Below, in pieces: positions 31,110 through 40,579 of a stretch of 64,000 nucleotides of DNA. Within the stretch, counting starts at the first letter, position 1; each line of letters starts with the position of its first letter. Made by a program: the position numbers and the translations under genes. This DNA is from Ahaetulla prasina (Eukaryota > Chordata > Lepidosauria > Squamata > Colubridae). Under the pieces are notes generated by a model. It made no database searches, had not been told where the DNA came from, and saw nothing but the letters and a program-made list of their open reading frames with translations. The DNA is taken from contig NC_080540.1 in the NCBI RefSeq assembly GCF_028640845.1, positions 257,348,958 through 257,412,957 of the forward strand, given 5' to 3'.

Positions 31110-31775
31110 CTATGGAGATTCTCAGTCATCCAGGTCATGGTTGTCCCAAAGGTGCTTTTTCAAGAGGCAACTGGACTTTCTGGTTTTGCTTCTCATCCAA
31201 GAAGCTTCTTCAGCACTGATTGGATGGTGGGGAATGGAAGGATTTATACACCTTGTAGACAGCTGGTCGTTTGCATTCTTTTAGGCCATGGGTGTCAAGC
31301 TTGATCACGTCATATGATGTCACATGATGTATCATGACATTTTTTGCCTTTGCGGAACTGGGGTGAGTGCAGCCTGCATGTGACACATCCGACCCACAGG
31401 CCATCAGTTTGACACCCCTGTTTTAGACAATGGTTGAGGACACCTGGAAGTTTATCTGTGTCTTTACAATCATGTGAGTTGTACAAATGGGTGTGGAGCT
31501 TTCTTGGAACTGTTGAAAGGACTGGGCTGTAGACTGGAGATAGATGATGTCCTTTCAACAGTTCCAAGAAGGCTCAAACTCATTTGCACTACTTTGGTGA
31601 CCCTAATGACATAGATAACCTCCAGGTGGCCTCATGACCAGCTGTCTGCAAGGAGTTATAAATCCTACCATCCCCGCCCTCATCCAATCAGAGCTGAAGA
31701 AGTTTCTTGGATGAGAAGTGAAATGTCTTCAAAGAAAAAAACAAAGACCACTTGCCTCTTGAAAAAGTACCTTTG
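31110..31775. repeat. Large imperfect palindrome with PLE-like tails
   Basis: The outer arms match in reverse: 'cttctcatccaagaagcttc' at about 31190 and 'gaagtttcttggatgagaag' at about 31691, continuing to AAAGGTGCTTTTTCAAGAGGC and CCTCTTGAAAAAGTACCTTTG at the ends. Middle arms TTTATACACCTTGTAGACAGC and GCTGTCTGCAAGGAGTTATAAA also match. The inner 25-bp arms 31497-31521 and 31550-31574 differ at one position. A MITE interrupts the left arm at 31287-31420. The outer sequence type (GGATGAGAAG..GAAA..GTCTTCAA) resembles tails of vertebrate Penelope-like elements, but that assignment is tentative. Confidence 0.75.
31287..31420. mobile_element. hAT-type MITE (CAGGGGTGTCAA family), copy 1
   Basis: Ends CATGGGTGTCAAGC and AGTTTGACACCCCTG. 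Target repeats ttttaggc (31279-31286) and ttttagac (31421-31428), 7 of 8 identical. The second copy is at 39.6 kb. Confidence 0.85.
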
Positions 31776-31777
31776 GA

Positions 31778-32165
31778 GCTAGCAATAGCAATAGCACTTA
31801 GACTTATATACTACTTTACAGTGCTTTACAGACATCTCAAAGTGCTTTACATAGTCAGAATATTAACATAACAGTAACAGAGTTGGAAGGGACCTTGGAG
31901 TCATCTAGTCCAATCCCTTGCTCACACAGGACACCTATACTAGGGATTCGAACCGCCAAACTGCCGACCCTTCTGATTGACAAGCTCAGCATCTTAACCA
32001 GGCACACCTAGCCAGGCACACAATTTGGGTCCTCATTTTACTCAACTCCGAAGGATGGAAGTCAACCTTGAGCCTGGTGAGATTGGAAGTGGCAAATTGC
32101 AGTCAGCCAGCAGTCAGCAGAAGTAGCCTACAGTACTGCACTCTAACCACCTGTGCTACCGCAGC
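31778..32165 (-). mobile_element. tRNA SINE with an inserted or fused second SINE piece
   Basis: The minus strand starts GCTGCGGTAGCACAGGTGGTTA (box-A-like tRNA head), followed by ACTTCTGCTGACTGCTGGCTG and AGGTTGACTTCCATCC. It ends TAAGTGCTATTGCTATTGC, the usual tail. In the middle (about 31870-32010) lies foreign sequence. It has a CR1-like stretch (GGAAGGGACCTTGGAGTCATC on plus) and a Sauria-like head with box B GGTTCGAATC at 31945-31954. Confidence 0.65.
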
Positions 32166-32204
32166 TACCTACAAAGAAAAAGTTATTAATTTCTAAATCA
32201 GTTT

Positions 32205-32325
32205 TTTTTTCCCAAACTTGACAATTGTAAGATGTGTGGATTTTTTATTCTCATGCTAGGTGGGGAATTCTGGGAACTGAATTCCACATACTTTAGGATT
32301 GCCATGTTTGAAAAACACTATTCTA
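32205..32325. mobile_element. Old palindromic MITE relic
   Basis: AAACTTGACAATTGTAAGATG at the left and TACTTTAGGATTGCCATGTTTG at the right are imperfect inverted repeats around GGGGAATTCTGGGAACTGAATTCC. It resembles the 35.05-kb MITE variant (TTGGCAACTTTAA). Confidence 0.5.
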
Positions 32326-32329
32326 AATA

Positions 32330-33445
32330 AATAACTGAACTAACTTCAGACATAATTGGCTAATGAATTGTAGTGTTGTTACTTTTTCCTCTTTAAACCA
32401 GGAACCAACTGCATTGTTTAGTTTCGGACAATCTGTTTAAGATAAAAACGTAAGGGTACATCATTGTAATTGTCCTTTTTTTTAATACTACAGGTTTACA
32501 GATAAAATAAGTTTTAAGATCAAAAATGTTATTGTACTGCTGAATTCTCTTTAGAATGCTCTTGCCTAAATTTTGTTATAAAATAAAACACTAAAAATAC
32601 AGATTTACTGTATTTTAAGCAGAAGAGTTCTCCTGTAGGGATTAAAGTAATGAGTAATAAAAGTAACTCAGTATATTTTTGCCACAGGGGCAGGGAAATT
32701 CAGAATGTGACACTATTGTCAAGACGAACTTAAGCCATAAAACTGCTAGACCATTTATATTAGTCATAGAATGAAGGTTGTAATCAATCATGATCTGTTT
32801 GCCCTTAGGTCAATGGTGCAACAATAAAATCAGCAAACCCATCTATTTAGAAAGAAATGTGTAATGTCAAATCCTAATTGAGTATTATAAAGCCAGGAAT
32901 ACACTTCACTCAATCATTCATACTGAAAATTTTGAAAGTGATATACTGTAATGTGCTTAAGCTTTAGGGAGGTGATGTCTAAAGGAGTGAGTCTAGTAAA
33001 AAAAGAAATAGGATGCATATTAGAGACTCATAAACCAGAAGCTTCAACTAATTATCTTCAGAAATTAGAAACCTGGAGGAAATAAAGGTAGAACTCTTTT
33101 GATTCTATGTTGAACTGTAAAGAACATTGTGAAGAGGTATAATTACTGAACAACTCCTTTAATTTATCTTTACTGCTGCATCTGCTTTGCCTCCATTGTA
33201 TTATATTGGGAAAATCATTACAAAGTGATATATAAACAGTGTTTGCTGCCATTGAATAATTAAATCAGGTAAGTGTTGGAACTGTAGCCAGCTAGGACTG
33301 AATTTCTCTCATATTTGGTGACAATACCCCAAACTAAGGTTATTCTGGAAGAAAAAAAAATAAGCAACGAGAACAAGATTTCTAGGCATGCTAGAGTAAA
33401 TGCTTGGAGAATAAGCCCACAGTAAACCAGGTGAAATGAAATGTG
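32330..33445. other. AT-rich unique sequence, nothing recognised
   Basis: No feature found. Confidence 0.5.
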
Positions 33446-33456
33446 GCCTTCTATAC

Positions 33457-33969
33457 CAATGGTAGTCAACCTGGTCCCTACTGCCCACTAGTGGGAGTTC
33501 CAGCTTTCATGGTGGGTGGTAGGGGTTTTGTCCGATACTGAAGCTTTTTCCTTTTTTTTTAATTTGACTTTTTAAAAAATTTTCATAGCATTATTTAAAA
33601 ACATTTTCATTAGGTTTTCATACAATTCCCTGTGACAATTTAAATTTCTGAAAATATACTATTTGTATCGCCCGCGCATAAGTTTCGTTCACATTATTTA
33701 AGTGAAACTAAATGGCACTATAGTGCAACTGCAAACAAAAGAGCCTCGTCCCAGTATAGTTTGTGCATCTTCCCCCACACCACCCAGCTGTAACAGACAA
33801 GCAGAGCTGGTAGCTGGCACCCCCCCCAAACCCAATCCATGATGTGCGAGAGGCATGCGCAGACAATGATACACAGCGCATTACTGTGGAACTGGTGGGT
33901 GGTTAGAAAATTTTACTACTAACAAAGACATAAAGTGGGCGTTAGGCATAAAAAGGTTGACTACCCCTG
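33457..33969. mobile_element. Non-autonomous hAT element, 513 bp
   Basis: Ends CAATGGTAGTCAACC and GGTTGACTACCCCTG (imperfect terminal inverted repeats). Perfect 8-bp target duplications ttctatac at 33449-33456 and 33970-33977. No transposase frame. The interior includes ATTTAAGTGAAACT and a CpG-containing stretch near 33665-33695. Confidence 0.92.
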
Positions 33970-33977
33970 TTCTATAC

Positions 33978-35040
33978 AAACTTTTCTCCAAAAAAGTGCT
34001 TGAGATAATATTTTAGCAGGCATACCTTCAGCTGCAATACATCTTACTTCAAGTCAAAGGACCACATTGGTGGCTCAGCATGTGATTCTGTAATGGTATG
34101 TGGGAATGACTTTGGGAGAAGGAGGGAAGTGATGCTACCTAGGAAACAATAAACAGAGGTCCCACAATTGCATAAGATGCAAAGAAAGAAACACAGATCT
34201 GCCCTAACTTACCAGACTGTTAAATAAAACAGACAGTGGGAGATTTAGACTTTCAGACTTGAAAGATTCTGTAATGTAGCCTAGAAAATAAAATATAATT
34301 AACTCATCTGGCTGTGTTTTCTGTCTGGGGTACCTGGAAAGATTGATATCAATCTTGCAATACTATTGTAAGATATTTTTTCATTCATGGAAGAGCGTCA
34401 TTGGTTTCAATTTATTTATTCTTAATGTCTTAAGTAATGTATATCCCCAGGCATGCATGACTCTCTCTCTCTGTGTGTGTGTGTGTGTTTGTGTGAAAAC
34501 TGATGCATAAAAATATGCACCATGAAGACCCAGTCCTTCAATAGAAAAATAATGTTTCACATTTCTAATAGGATGCTCTGAATAAAAAACTAAACCTTGA
34601 TATTTATTTAGATGAATCAAGCTATGCAGTAGATTGATAGCTCTTAAAATATCGCAACACATTTTTTTTCAGTTTTCATGGTTTCATACTTGAATAAAAT
34701 CTGTATCATACTGAAACATTACAATAGTGGTTCAATTTATGTTATTCTAATATATTGCTTTAGGCATTCTGTGAAAGGCTTCTCATAATACTGAAAAGAA
34801 CTGGGTGGATGGACTTATTTTCCAATTTACCTAATTTTTGCTATTTGACCTGCCCAATTATTACCATTAAAAGATATGTGGCTTCTTCCCCTGCATTTAG
34901 TTTCCCATTTTCCATTTCTATCATCCTCTTAAATGATAAGTCATCATGATGGGGATTTAAAATTGCTATCTGACAAATGATCCTTTCTAATGTGAAATAA
35001 TAATAATTGAGTTAATCCAATAATCACCTGGTTAGTCAGT
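33978..35040. other. Unique sequence with one microsatellite (34461-34493)
   Basis: CTCTCT followed by GTGTGT at 34461-34493. Nothing else recognised. Confidence 0.5.
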
Positions 35041-35049
35041 CCTCTGAAC

Positions 35050-35161
35050 CAGGGGTCTCCAACCTTGGCAACTTTAAAGCTTGTGGACTTCAACTCCTAG
35101 AGTTCCTCAGCCAGTGAGTTGAAGTCCACAAATCTTAAAGTTGCCAAGGTTGGAGACCCTG
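35050..35161. mobile_element. Palindromic hAT-type MITE, variant copy 5
   Basis: Starts CAGGGGTCTCCAACCTTGGC and ends GCCAAGGTTGGAGACCCTG with a TTGGCAACTTTAA arm variant. Flanks ctctgaac (35042-35049) and ctctgagc (35162-35169) match 7 of 8. Confidence 0.87.
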
Positions 35162-35169
35162 CTCTGAGC

Positions 35170-36345
35170 CACAGAAAGTGTATTGCTTTCAGAGTTAATA
35201 AAGCTCCAACTTCAGATTCCATATTTTAAATAAATGGCACATTAACAATAAAATATCAGACTTATTTTAGTCATACGTCTGTCAATCCAGTTATTCTCAG
35301 CAATTGGATAATTATTTCATTACCCGTACTTCAAAAGGAACAGTGATGGATGTAGAAGGCAATGCCACTAAAAATGTAGAAAACCATACTTAGTCAAACC
35401 TCATTATTAATGAAACATTAATATTGAAAAAATCTGGAATAATGTATGCCTTTTTCTCTGTAAAGATCAAAGTGACATAAGCACAAGTTTAACTATTTGT
35501 CTCCATTGTGTGACTTATTGTACACCATTTAAAAAAATATCCTTAGTAGGCTTTCAAAATGGGCAGAAAGAAAAGAAATGACTGAAGGTGAATTCAACTG
35601 CAGAAGAAAGAAACTCCAACTGTAGAAAAAGAAATAGAACTATGATTTCTGCCCTTTGCATTTTAGGTCTGCATTTTATAATCTCCTCCTTGTAAAAGAA
35701 CATATCTGACCACAGACTTGTACCCCTAAGCTGTTCTTGTCAAGCATGGAGTATCAGCAATTGCCTGAAATGCTTTGGTGGTTTGCAAAGAATTTAGTTC
35801 AGATTGCGTGCTACTCAATGCCATCCTCTCATTCGGCAATTCTCCTGTTACAGGGAAACAATTGCCAAGAGCTTTCTGTGTGTGGGTCTTTACTGGATAT
35901 AAATACTTTTACCAAGAGTGTTGAAGACGCGGCAGAAAAACAAACAAAAAAGATGGCAGGCATAACTGTGCAATTAAAGCTTCACACCTTTTTAATTTGA
36001 ACCACACATGCCAAAATACACATTTTAAAAAGTGGAGGGATTTTTCATGCAGTCCCAGCCTTCATCTTAATATTTTACTTCTTTTAGGCCCTGTGGATGA
36101 CCCTGATTTTTACATGTAAAAATTACACATATGTTCATCCAGCTTTAAAATTGTGTTTTATTTCTTGTTATTTCCCAGTGTGATTCAGTAAGCTCTGCTA
36201 CAAATACTTTTCAGAAACAGAAGTCTCAACTACAGACTGCTTATAACACTTGCCTGGCAAGTGGAATGTATTGGTTCAAAATCTGACAGAAATATGCTTT
36301 TGTTAATTTTTCTTTCTGTGGTGTGAGATGAAACTCTTTTTAATA
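35170..36345. other. Unique sequence with an unrecognised 87-codon frame at 35737-36000
   Basis: The plus frame at 35737-36000 is slightly less AT-rich than its surroundings and has mixed composition, but no domain, signal or homology I can name. It has no splice-site support visible. I do not call it a gene. Confidence 0.35.
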
Positions 36346-36349
36346 TTAT

Positions 36350-36352
36350 TAA

Positions 36353-36396
<44 letters not shown>

Positions 36397-36436
36397 TTAC
36401 TACTACTACTACTACTACTAATAATAATAATAATAG
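36350..36436. repeat. (TAC)n to (AAT)n microsatellite at CR1 tail
   Basis: ACT/TAC triplets from 36354 to about 36420, then AAT triplets to 36435, directly abutting the CR1 3' end. Confidence 0.92.
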
Positions 36437-36930
36437 AGTTAGAACGGACCTTGGAGGTCTTCTAGTCCAACCCCCTGCCCAGGCAAGAAACCCTACACCA
36501 CTTCAGACAAATGGTTATCCAACATCTTCTTAAAAATTTCCAGTGTTGGAGCATTCACAACTTCTGCAGCCAAGTTATTAATTGTTCTAACTGTCAGGAA
36601 ATTTCTCCTTAGTTCTAAGCTGCTTTTCTCCTTGATTAGTTTCCACCCATTGCTTCTTGTTCTACCCTCAGGTGCTTTGGAGAATAGTTTGACTCCCTCT
36701 TCTTTGTGGCAACCCCAGAGATTTTTTTTGTTTTAGCCTCCAGTCCCCTAATCATCTTTGTTGCTCTTCTCTGCACTCTTTCTAGAGTCTCAACATCTTT
36801 TTTATATTGTGGTGAAAACTGCATGCAATATTCCAAGTGTGGCCTTACCAAGGTATTATAAAGTGGTATTAACACTTCACGTGATCTTGATTCTATCCCT
36901 CTGTTTATGCTTTTGTCAAGTTGCTGGAAA
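36437..36930 (-). mobile_element. CR1 LINE 3' end
   Basis: The minus frame at 36875-36636 encodes [13 protein letters not shown], then [15 protein letters not shown], the classic CR1 RT C-terminal blocks. An internal deletion near 36725-36735 removes the part between the R-G-L-E block and the terminal half, compared with typical CR1. The 3' UTR (GGTCTTCTAGTCCAACCCCC on plus) borders the triplet microsatellite. Confidence 0.88.
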
Positions 36931-36934
36931 AATG

Positions 36935-37195
36935 GTGAAATAGTAAGGTAGTGTCCACTACCTTATTTTTTTCTAAGAAAATTAGAAATATAAGTTTTTC
37001 AAGAAAGTAGTAATTTTAAAAAATTGCAAAAAGTTTTAATCAAATTACCTCACATGATATTTAGACTCCTAATTCTCAGTGGTAGTTGCTAGAAGGATTA
37101 GAGCACTACTGTGTGGCAGCCATTGACTCAAGTCAGTGGAGAGGAGGCATTGTTGTCTCTGTGTAGCGTGCAGTTGAATTGCAGAGGTTTGTGTA
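36935..37195. other. Unique sequence, nothing recognised
   Basis: No feature found. Confidence 0.45.
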
Positions 37196-37204
37196 GGCAA
37201 GTCT

Positions 37205-37430
37205 TCTTTTTAAACGTAGCAACTTGGCTGGGGAATTCTGGGAGTTTAAGTCCTTATCTTAAATCTTAAAGCTGCTGAGTTTGAAAAGGGCTGACTTGGA
37301 ACAATATTTCTCAACTCTAGCCTCTTAAGATATCAGCTCCCAGAATTCCCTAGAAATCATGGCTTGTTAGGAAATTCTGGAAGTTGAACTCCACCCATGT
37401 TAAAATAGCTAAGTTGACAAACACTGGTCT
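37205..37430. mobile_element. Old palindromic MITE relics, side by side
   Basis: CTGGGGAATTCTGGGAGTTTAAGTCC and later TCCCAGAATTCCCTAGAAATC with AAATTCTGGAAGTTGAACTCC form diverged arms of the CAGGGG MITE group. Two partial copies appear to be present. Confidence 0.45.
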
Positions 37431-37599
37431 GGTAGTAAACAAAATACAACAGGGAAAACGTACAGTAATGCCTGAGCCAGCACAAATGAGAAATATTATT
37501 TTCAACTTGGAGCAGGAAAATATAGCTGGAGGTCACATCTGTAGTGAGCTGGAGATGAGTAGATGATGTTGTTTCCTGGTTTTGCTTTCCAGAAAGCAA

Positions 37600-38420
37600 A
37601 GACCTTGTCAAAGACCTTGGAGTTTTTACATCTAACGATTTAAGTGCCAAACCCCACTGCAACTATATAGCTAAGAAGGCTCTAAGAGTTGTTAACTTAA
37701 TTTTACGTAGCTTCTTTTCAAAAAACACCATGCTACTGACCAGAGCATATAAAACATTTGTTAGGCCAATTCTTGATTACTGCTCTCCTGTCTGGAACCC
37801 ATACCATATATCTGACATCAACACAGTTGAGCGTGTCCAAAGGTATTTTACAAGAAGAATTCTCCACTCCTCCGAAACCAATAAAATACCTTATTCCACC
37901 AGACTTGATATCCTGGGTCTTGAAAACTTGGAACTTCGTCGCCTTCGACAGGATCTGGGTTTAGCATATAAAATCATCCGTTGTAATGTCCTTCCTGTCA
38001 ATGACTTTTTTAGTTTCAATAACAATATCACAAGAGCTACCAACAGATTTAAACTCAATGTCAACCGCTCCAGTTTAGATTGCAGAAAACACGATTTCTG
38101 TAACAGAATTGTATATGCCTTGGAATGCATTACCTGACTCTGTGGTTTCTTCTCATAACCCCAAAGGCTTTACTCAAAAACTGTCTACGGTTGACCTCAC
38201 CACTTTTCTAAGAGGACTCTAAGGGGCGTGCATAAGAGCACAAACGTGCCTACCGTTCCTGTCCTATTGTTTCTTCCCCTATGTATATATATGTTTATAA
38301 TACCTCGTTTCTCCTCATATATACGTTCATATATTATATAACCCTTTATGCAATGCTTGTATATATTGTTACGACAAATAAATAAAATAAATAAAATAAA
38401 TAAATAAAAATAAATAAATG
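37600..38420 (+). mobile_element. CR1/jockey-group LINE 3' portion, (AAAT)n tail
   Basis: The frame at 37730-38137 reads L-T-R-A-Y-K-T-F-V-R-P-I-L-D-Y-C-S-P-V-W-N-P and V-E-R-V-Q-R-Y-F-T-R-R-I-L. Upstream, K-D-L-G-V and A-K-K-A-L-R-V-V-N-L-I-L lie in another frame. It ends TTACGACAAATAAATAAAAT with a further AAAT run to 38418. Related to the copies at 19.5 and 56.4 kb. Confidence 0.8.
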
Positions 38421-38424
38421 GTTC

Positions 38425-39565
38425 GTGGCTTGTATTCATGACAGAGCACCTTCACATTGAAGAAATTCTCAAACACAGGTGTAAAAAAACATGAACAGCA
38501 AAGTAAAAGACTGAAACCACAGTTGTGATCATTATCATGTATTGTTCCTCACAACCACTGTTGTAGTTATGCAGTGTTTTCAGTTTTATTCAAGAGTTTA
38601 TGGTTGTAAAGTGATTATCTAGACTTTTCATTTCCACATTTGATTTCATATCACAGAAAACATTCATATTTTATCCTTTTACTTTAAAGAAACTACATAT
38701 GCATTTTCTTCAAGGGAAAAAAAGTCACAGTGGCTTAAAAGATTTATGTAATGATTGCAGTGTATGTCTATATGCCTCAGTCAACAACAAAACTATTGCA
38801 GGCTGATTGAATTCATTTTTTGGTTTTTAAATTAATCTCTATTCTCAATATCCATTATGTTTTGTTGTATTGCTTGTATTATCAAGTTAGCCATCATTTA
38901 TCTCTCTCTTGTTGAAATATATGCCAGGATGATCAGATAAGTGTTATTTTGCTTTTCTGTTATCAGACAATAAGTGTAAAATCACACAAAGCTAAATTTT
39001 GTGTTTTAGCTATTAAAGGATGCAAATTGCTGCAGATTTACATCTGCTTTTTAAAAAAACATTAAGTGTTATAATTCAGGGTGAGTTATATGTTATGTCA
39101 TTATAATTTTGTACACAGTTTTAAATTGGTTTTTATTATTCTGTAATAGTACATTAATGCAATGCAATTTTTGCTCTGCAACTCTTGTGTTCTGCTCATT
39201 GATCGAATAAATGGGTGATAATAATGGATTTTGTTCCTCATAACCTTGCACAAAATTCCCAGTTCTGTCTTTTACATTAGTTTAATTCAAATTCCTATGC
39301 TGAACCCATTATATTTTTGTTGCCACCATAATATACATATAAAGAATGTTTCTTAGCCTAACAAAGTCTTCACATCTAGGATTAACTTCTCAGTTGTCCT
39401 GGAGCGGCAGGAAATACATGGAGACTACATGACCAGATTATCCCATTTTTAATTTGATTAGTTTAAATATTCTTCATAGAATTTTTGCTCTTTGATTTTT
39501 TTAAAAAAATCTTTATTCATAAATCCTTTTTTTTATAAACATATTTGCCCCACCTTTCCATGGTT
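38425..39565. other. AT-rich unique sequence, nothing recognised
   Basis: No feature found. Confidence 0.5.
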
Positions 39566-39574
39566 AGAATAGAC

Positions 39575-39697
39575 CAGGGGTGTCAAACTGATGGCTTGCA
39601 TCATGTGCAGGCCACACCAACCCCAGCTCTGTGAATGGGAAAAATGTTGTGAAACATCACGTGATGGCAACATGCCATGGGGAGTTTGATACCTGTC
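39575..39697. mobile_element. hAT-type MITE (CAGGGGTGTCAA family), copy 2
   Basis: Begins CAGGGGTGTCAAACTGATGG and ends GAGTTTGATACCTGTC. 8-bp repeats gaatagac at 39567-39574 and 39698-39705 are identical. The right end carries two extra bases (TC) after the expected CCTG. Confidence 0.8.
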
Positions 39698-39899
39698 GAA
39701 TAGACAGTCAACAAAGCATTTGTTTGAACTTTCTGGATTCCAGTTAAAAAAATAAGTCAAAATCAATTATGTAGTCACAAAGTTCTATAGCACAGATTCA
39801 TCTTACGATAATGAAAGATTCAGCGAAACACCTAGCAATCCTTGTGACAATAAGCAATAAAGATATATTTCAAAATAATTTAATCAAATTATGAAAATA

Positions 39900-40570
39900 A
39901 ATAAAACAAGGTATCAAGAGATGGAAAATACTGGAACTATCCTGGCTGGTATGTGTTGTGATTATTAAATTGAAAATATTACCCAAAATCAATATTCTAT
40001 TCCAAATTGCACTAATTCCAGTTTCAGACAAAAAAAACCTTTAAGAATTAGTAAAGATTAATCAACAGATTCATTTGAAACAGGCAAAAACAAGTAAGGT
40101 TTAAAATTTTACAAAATTTTGAAGGAAAGAGGAGGATTATTTGGATAAGAGAATCAATAAGATAGTTGGACATTAGAACATCAATAATAGAAGGAGATTA
40201 TATTAGCAGTTCTAGTTAACTTCATACGGTAGGTGTGTATGATATAAAAAGCAAAATAATAGAATTTGAAAGGAATTACAAGACAAAGCTTTTTAAAATC
40301 TGAAATCTTTCAAAAGCAAGAATAAGTCTGGCAATTTCACCACTAGCCCCACCATGAAATAGTTTTCATTTTAAGGATAATGACTGTAACAAAAGAAATT
40401 CCATACTGCAAGTAGTTGTGGTTGAACAACTGGCTTGCCTTATGACCATAATTCTGGCCTCAATTATGGTTGAAAATTCTGGGACTACCAGTCTGCTATC
40501 ATGATCTATCCAGATTCAAAATACAGATTAAAGATACAATGGAAATTGCATAACGAAGGGACTAATTTAC
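39900..40570 (+). pseudogene. Old L1 ORF2 thumb fragment, host of the BovB
   Basis: One frame near 39918-40030 reads R-W-K-I-L-E-L-S-W-L and I-I-K-L-K-I-L-P-K-I-N-I-L-F-Q. This matches the L1 'L-S-L-L-G-R-I-A-x-I-K-M-x-x-L-P-K-I-x-F-L-F-Q' block. It continues, degraded, to the BovB start, and the same L1 resumes after it at 43332. Confidence 0.65.
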
Positions 40571-40579
40571 AATATTCTG

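Noticed and set aside
31680..31735. A complete hammerhead ribozyme in the right arm of the palindrome
   Set aside because: GGATGAGAAG and GAAA are present, but the CTGATGA core and a proper stem II are not.
4909..35161. CRISPR-like spaced repeats (recurring 135-bp palindromes)
   Set aside because: Copies are kilobases apart and each has its own 8-bp target duplication, so they are MITEs. The genome is eukaryotic.
35737..36000. 87-codon plus frame as a host exon or small gene
   Set aside because: No recognisable domain, no clear splice sites or promoter, and the length is compatible with chance.
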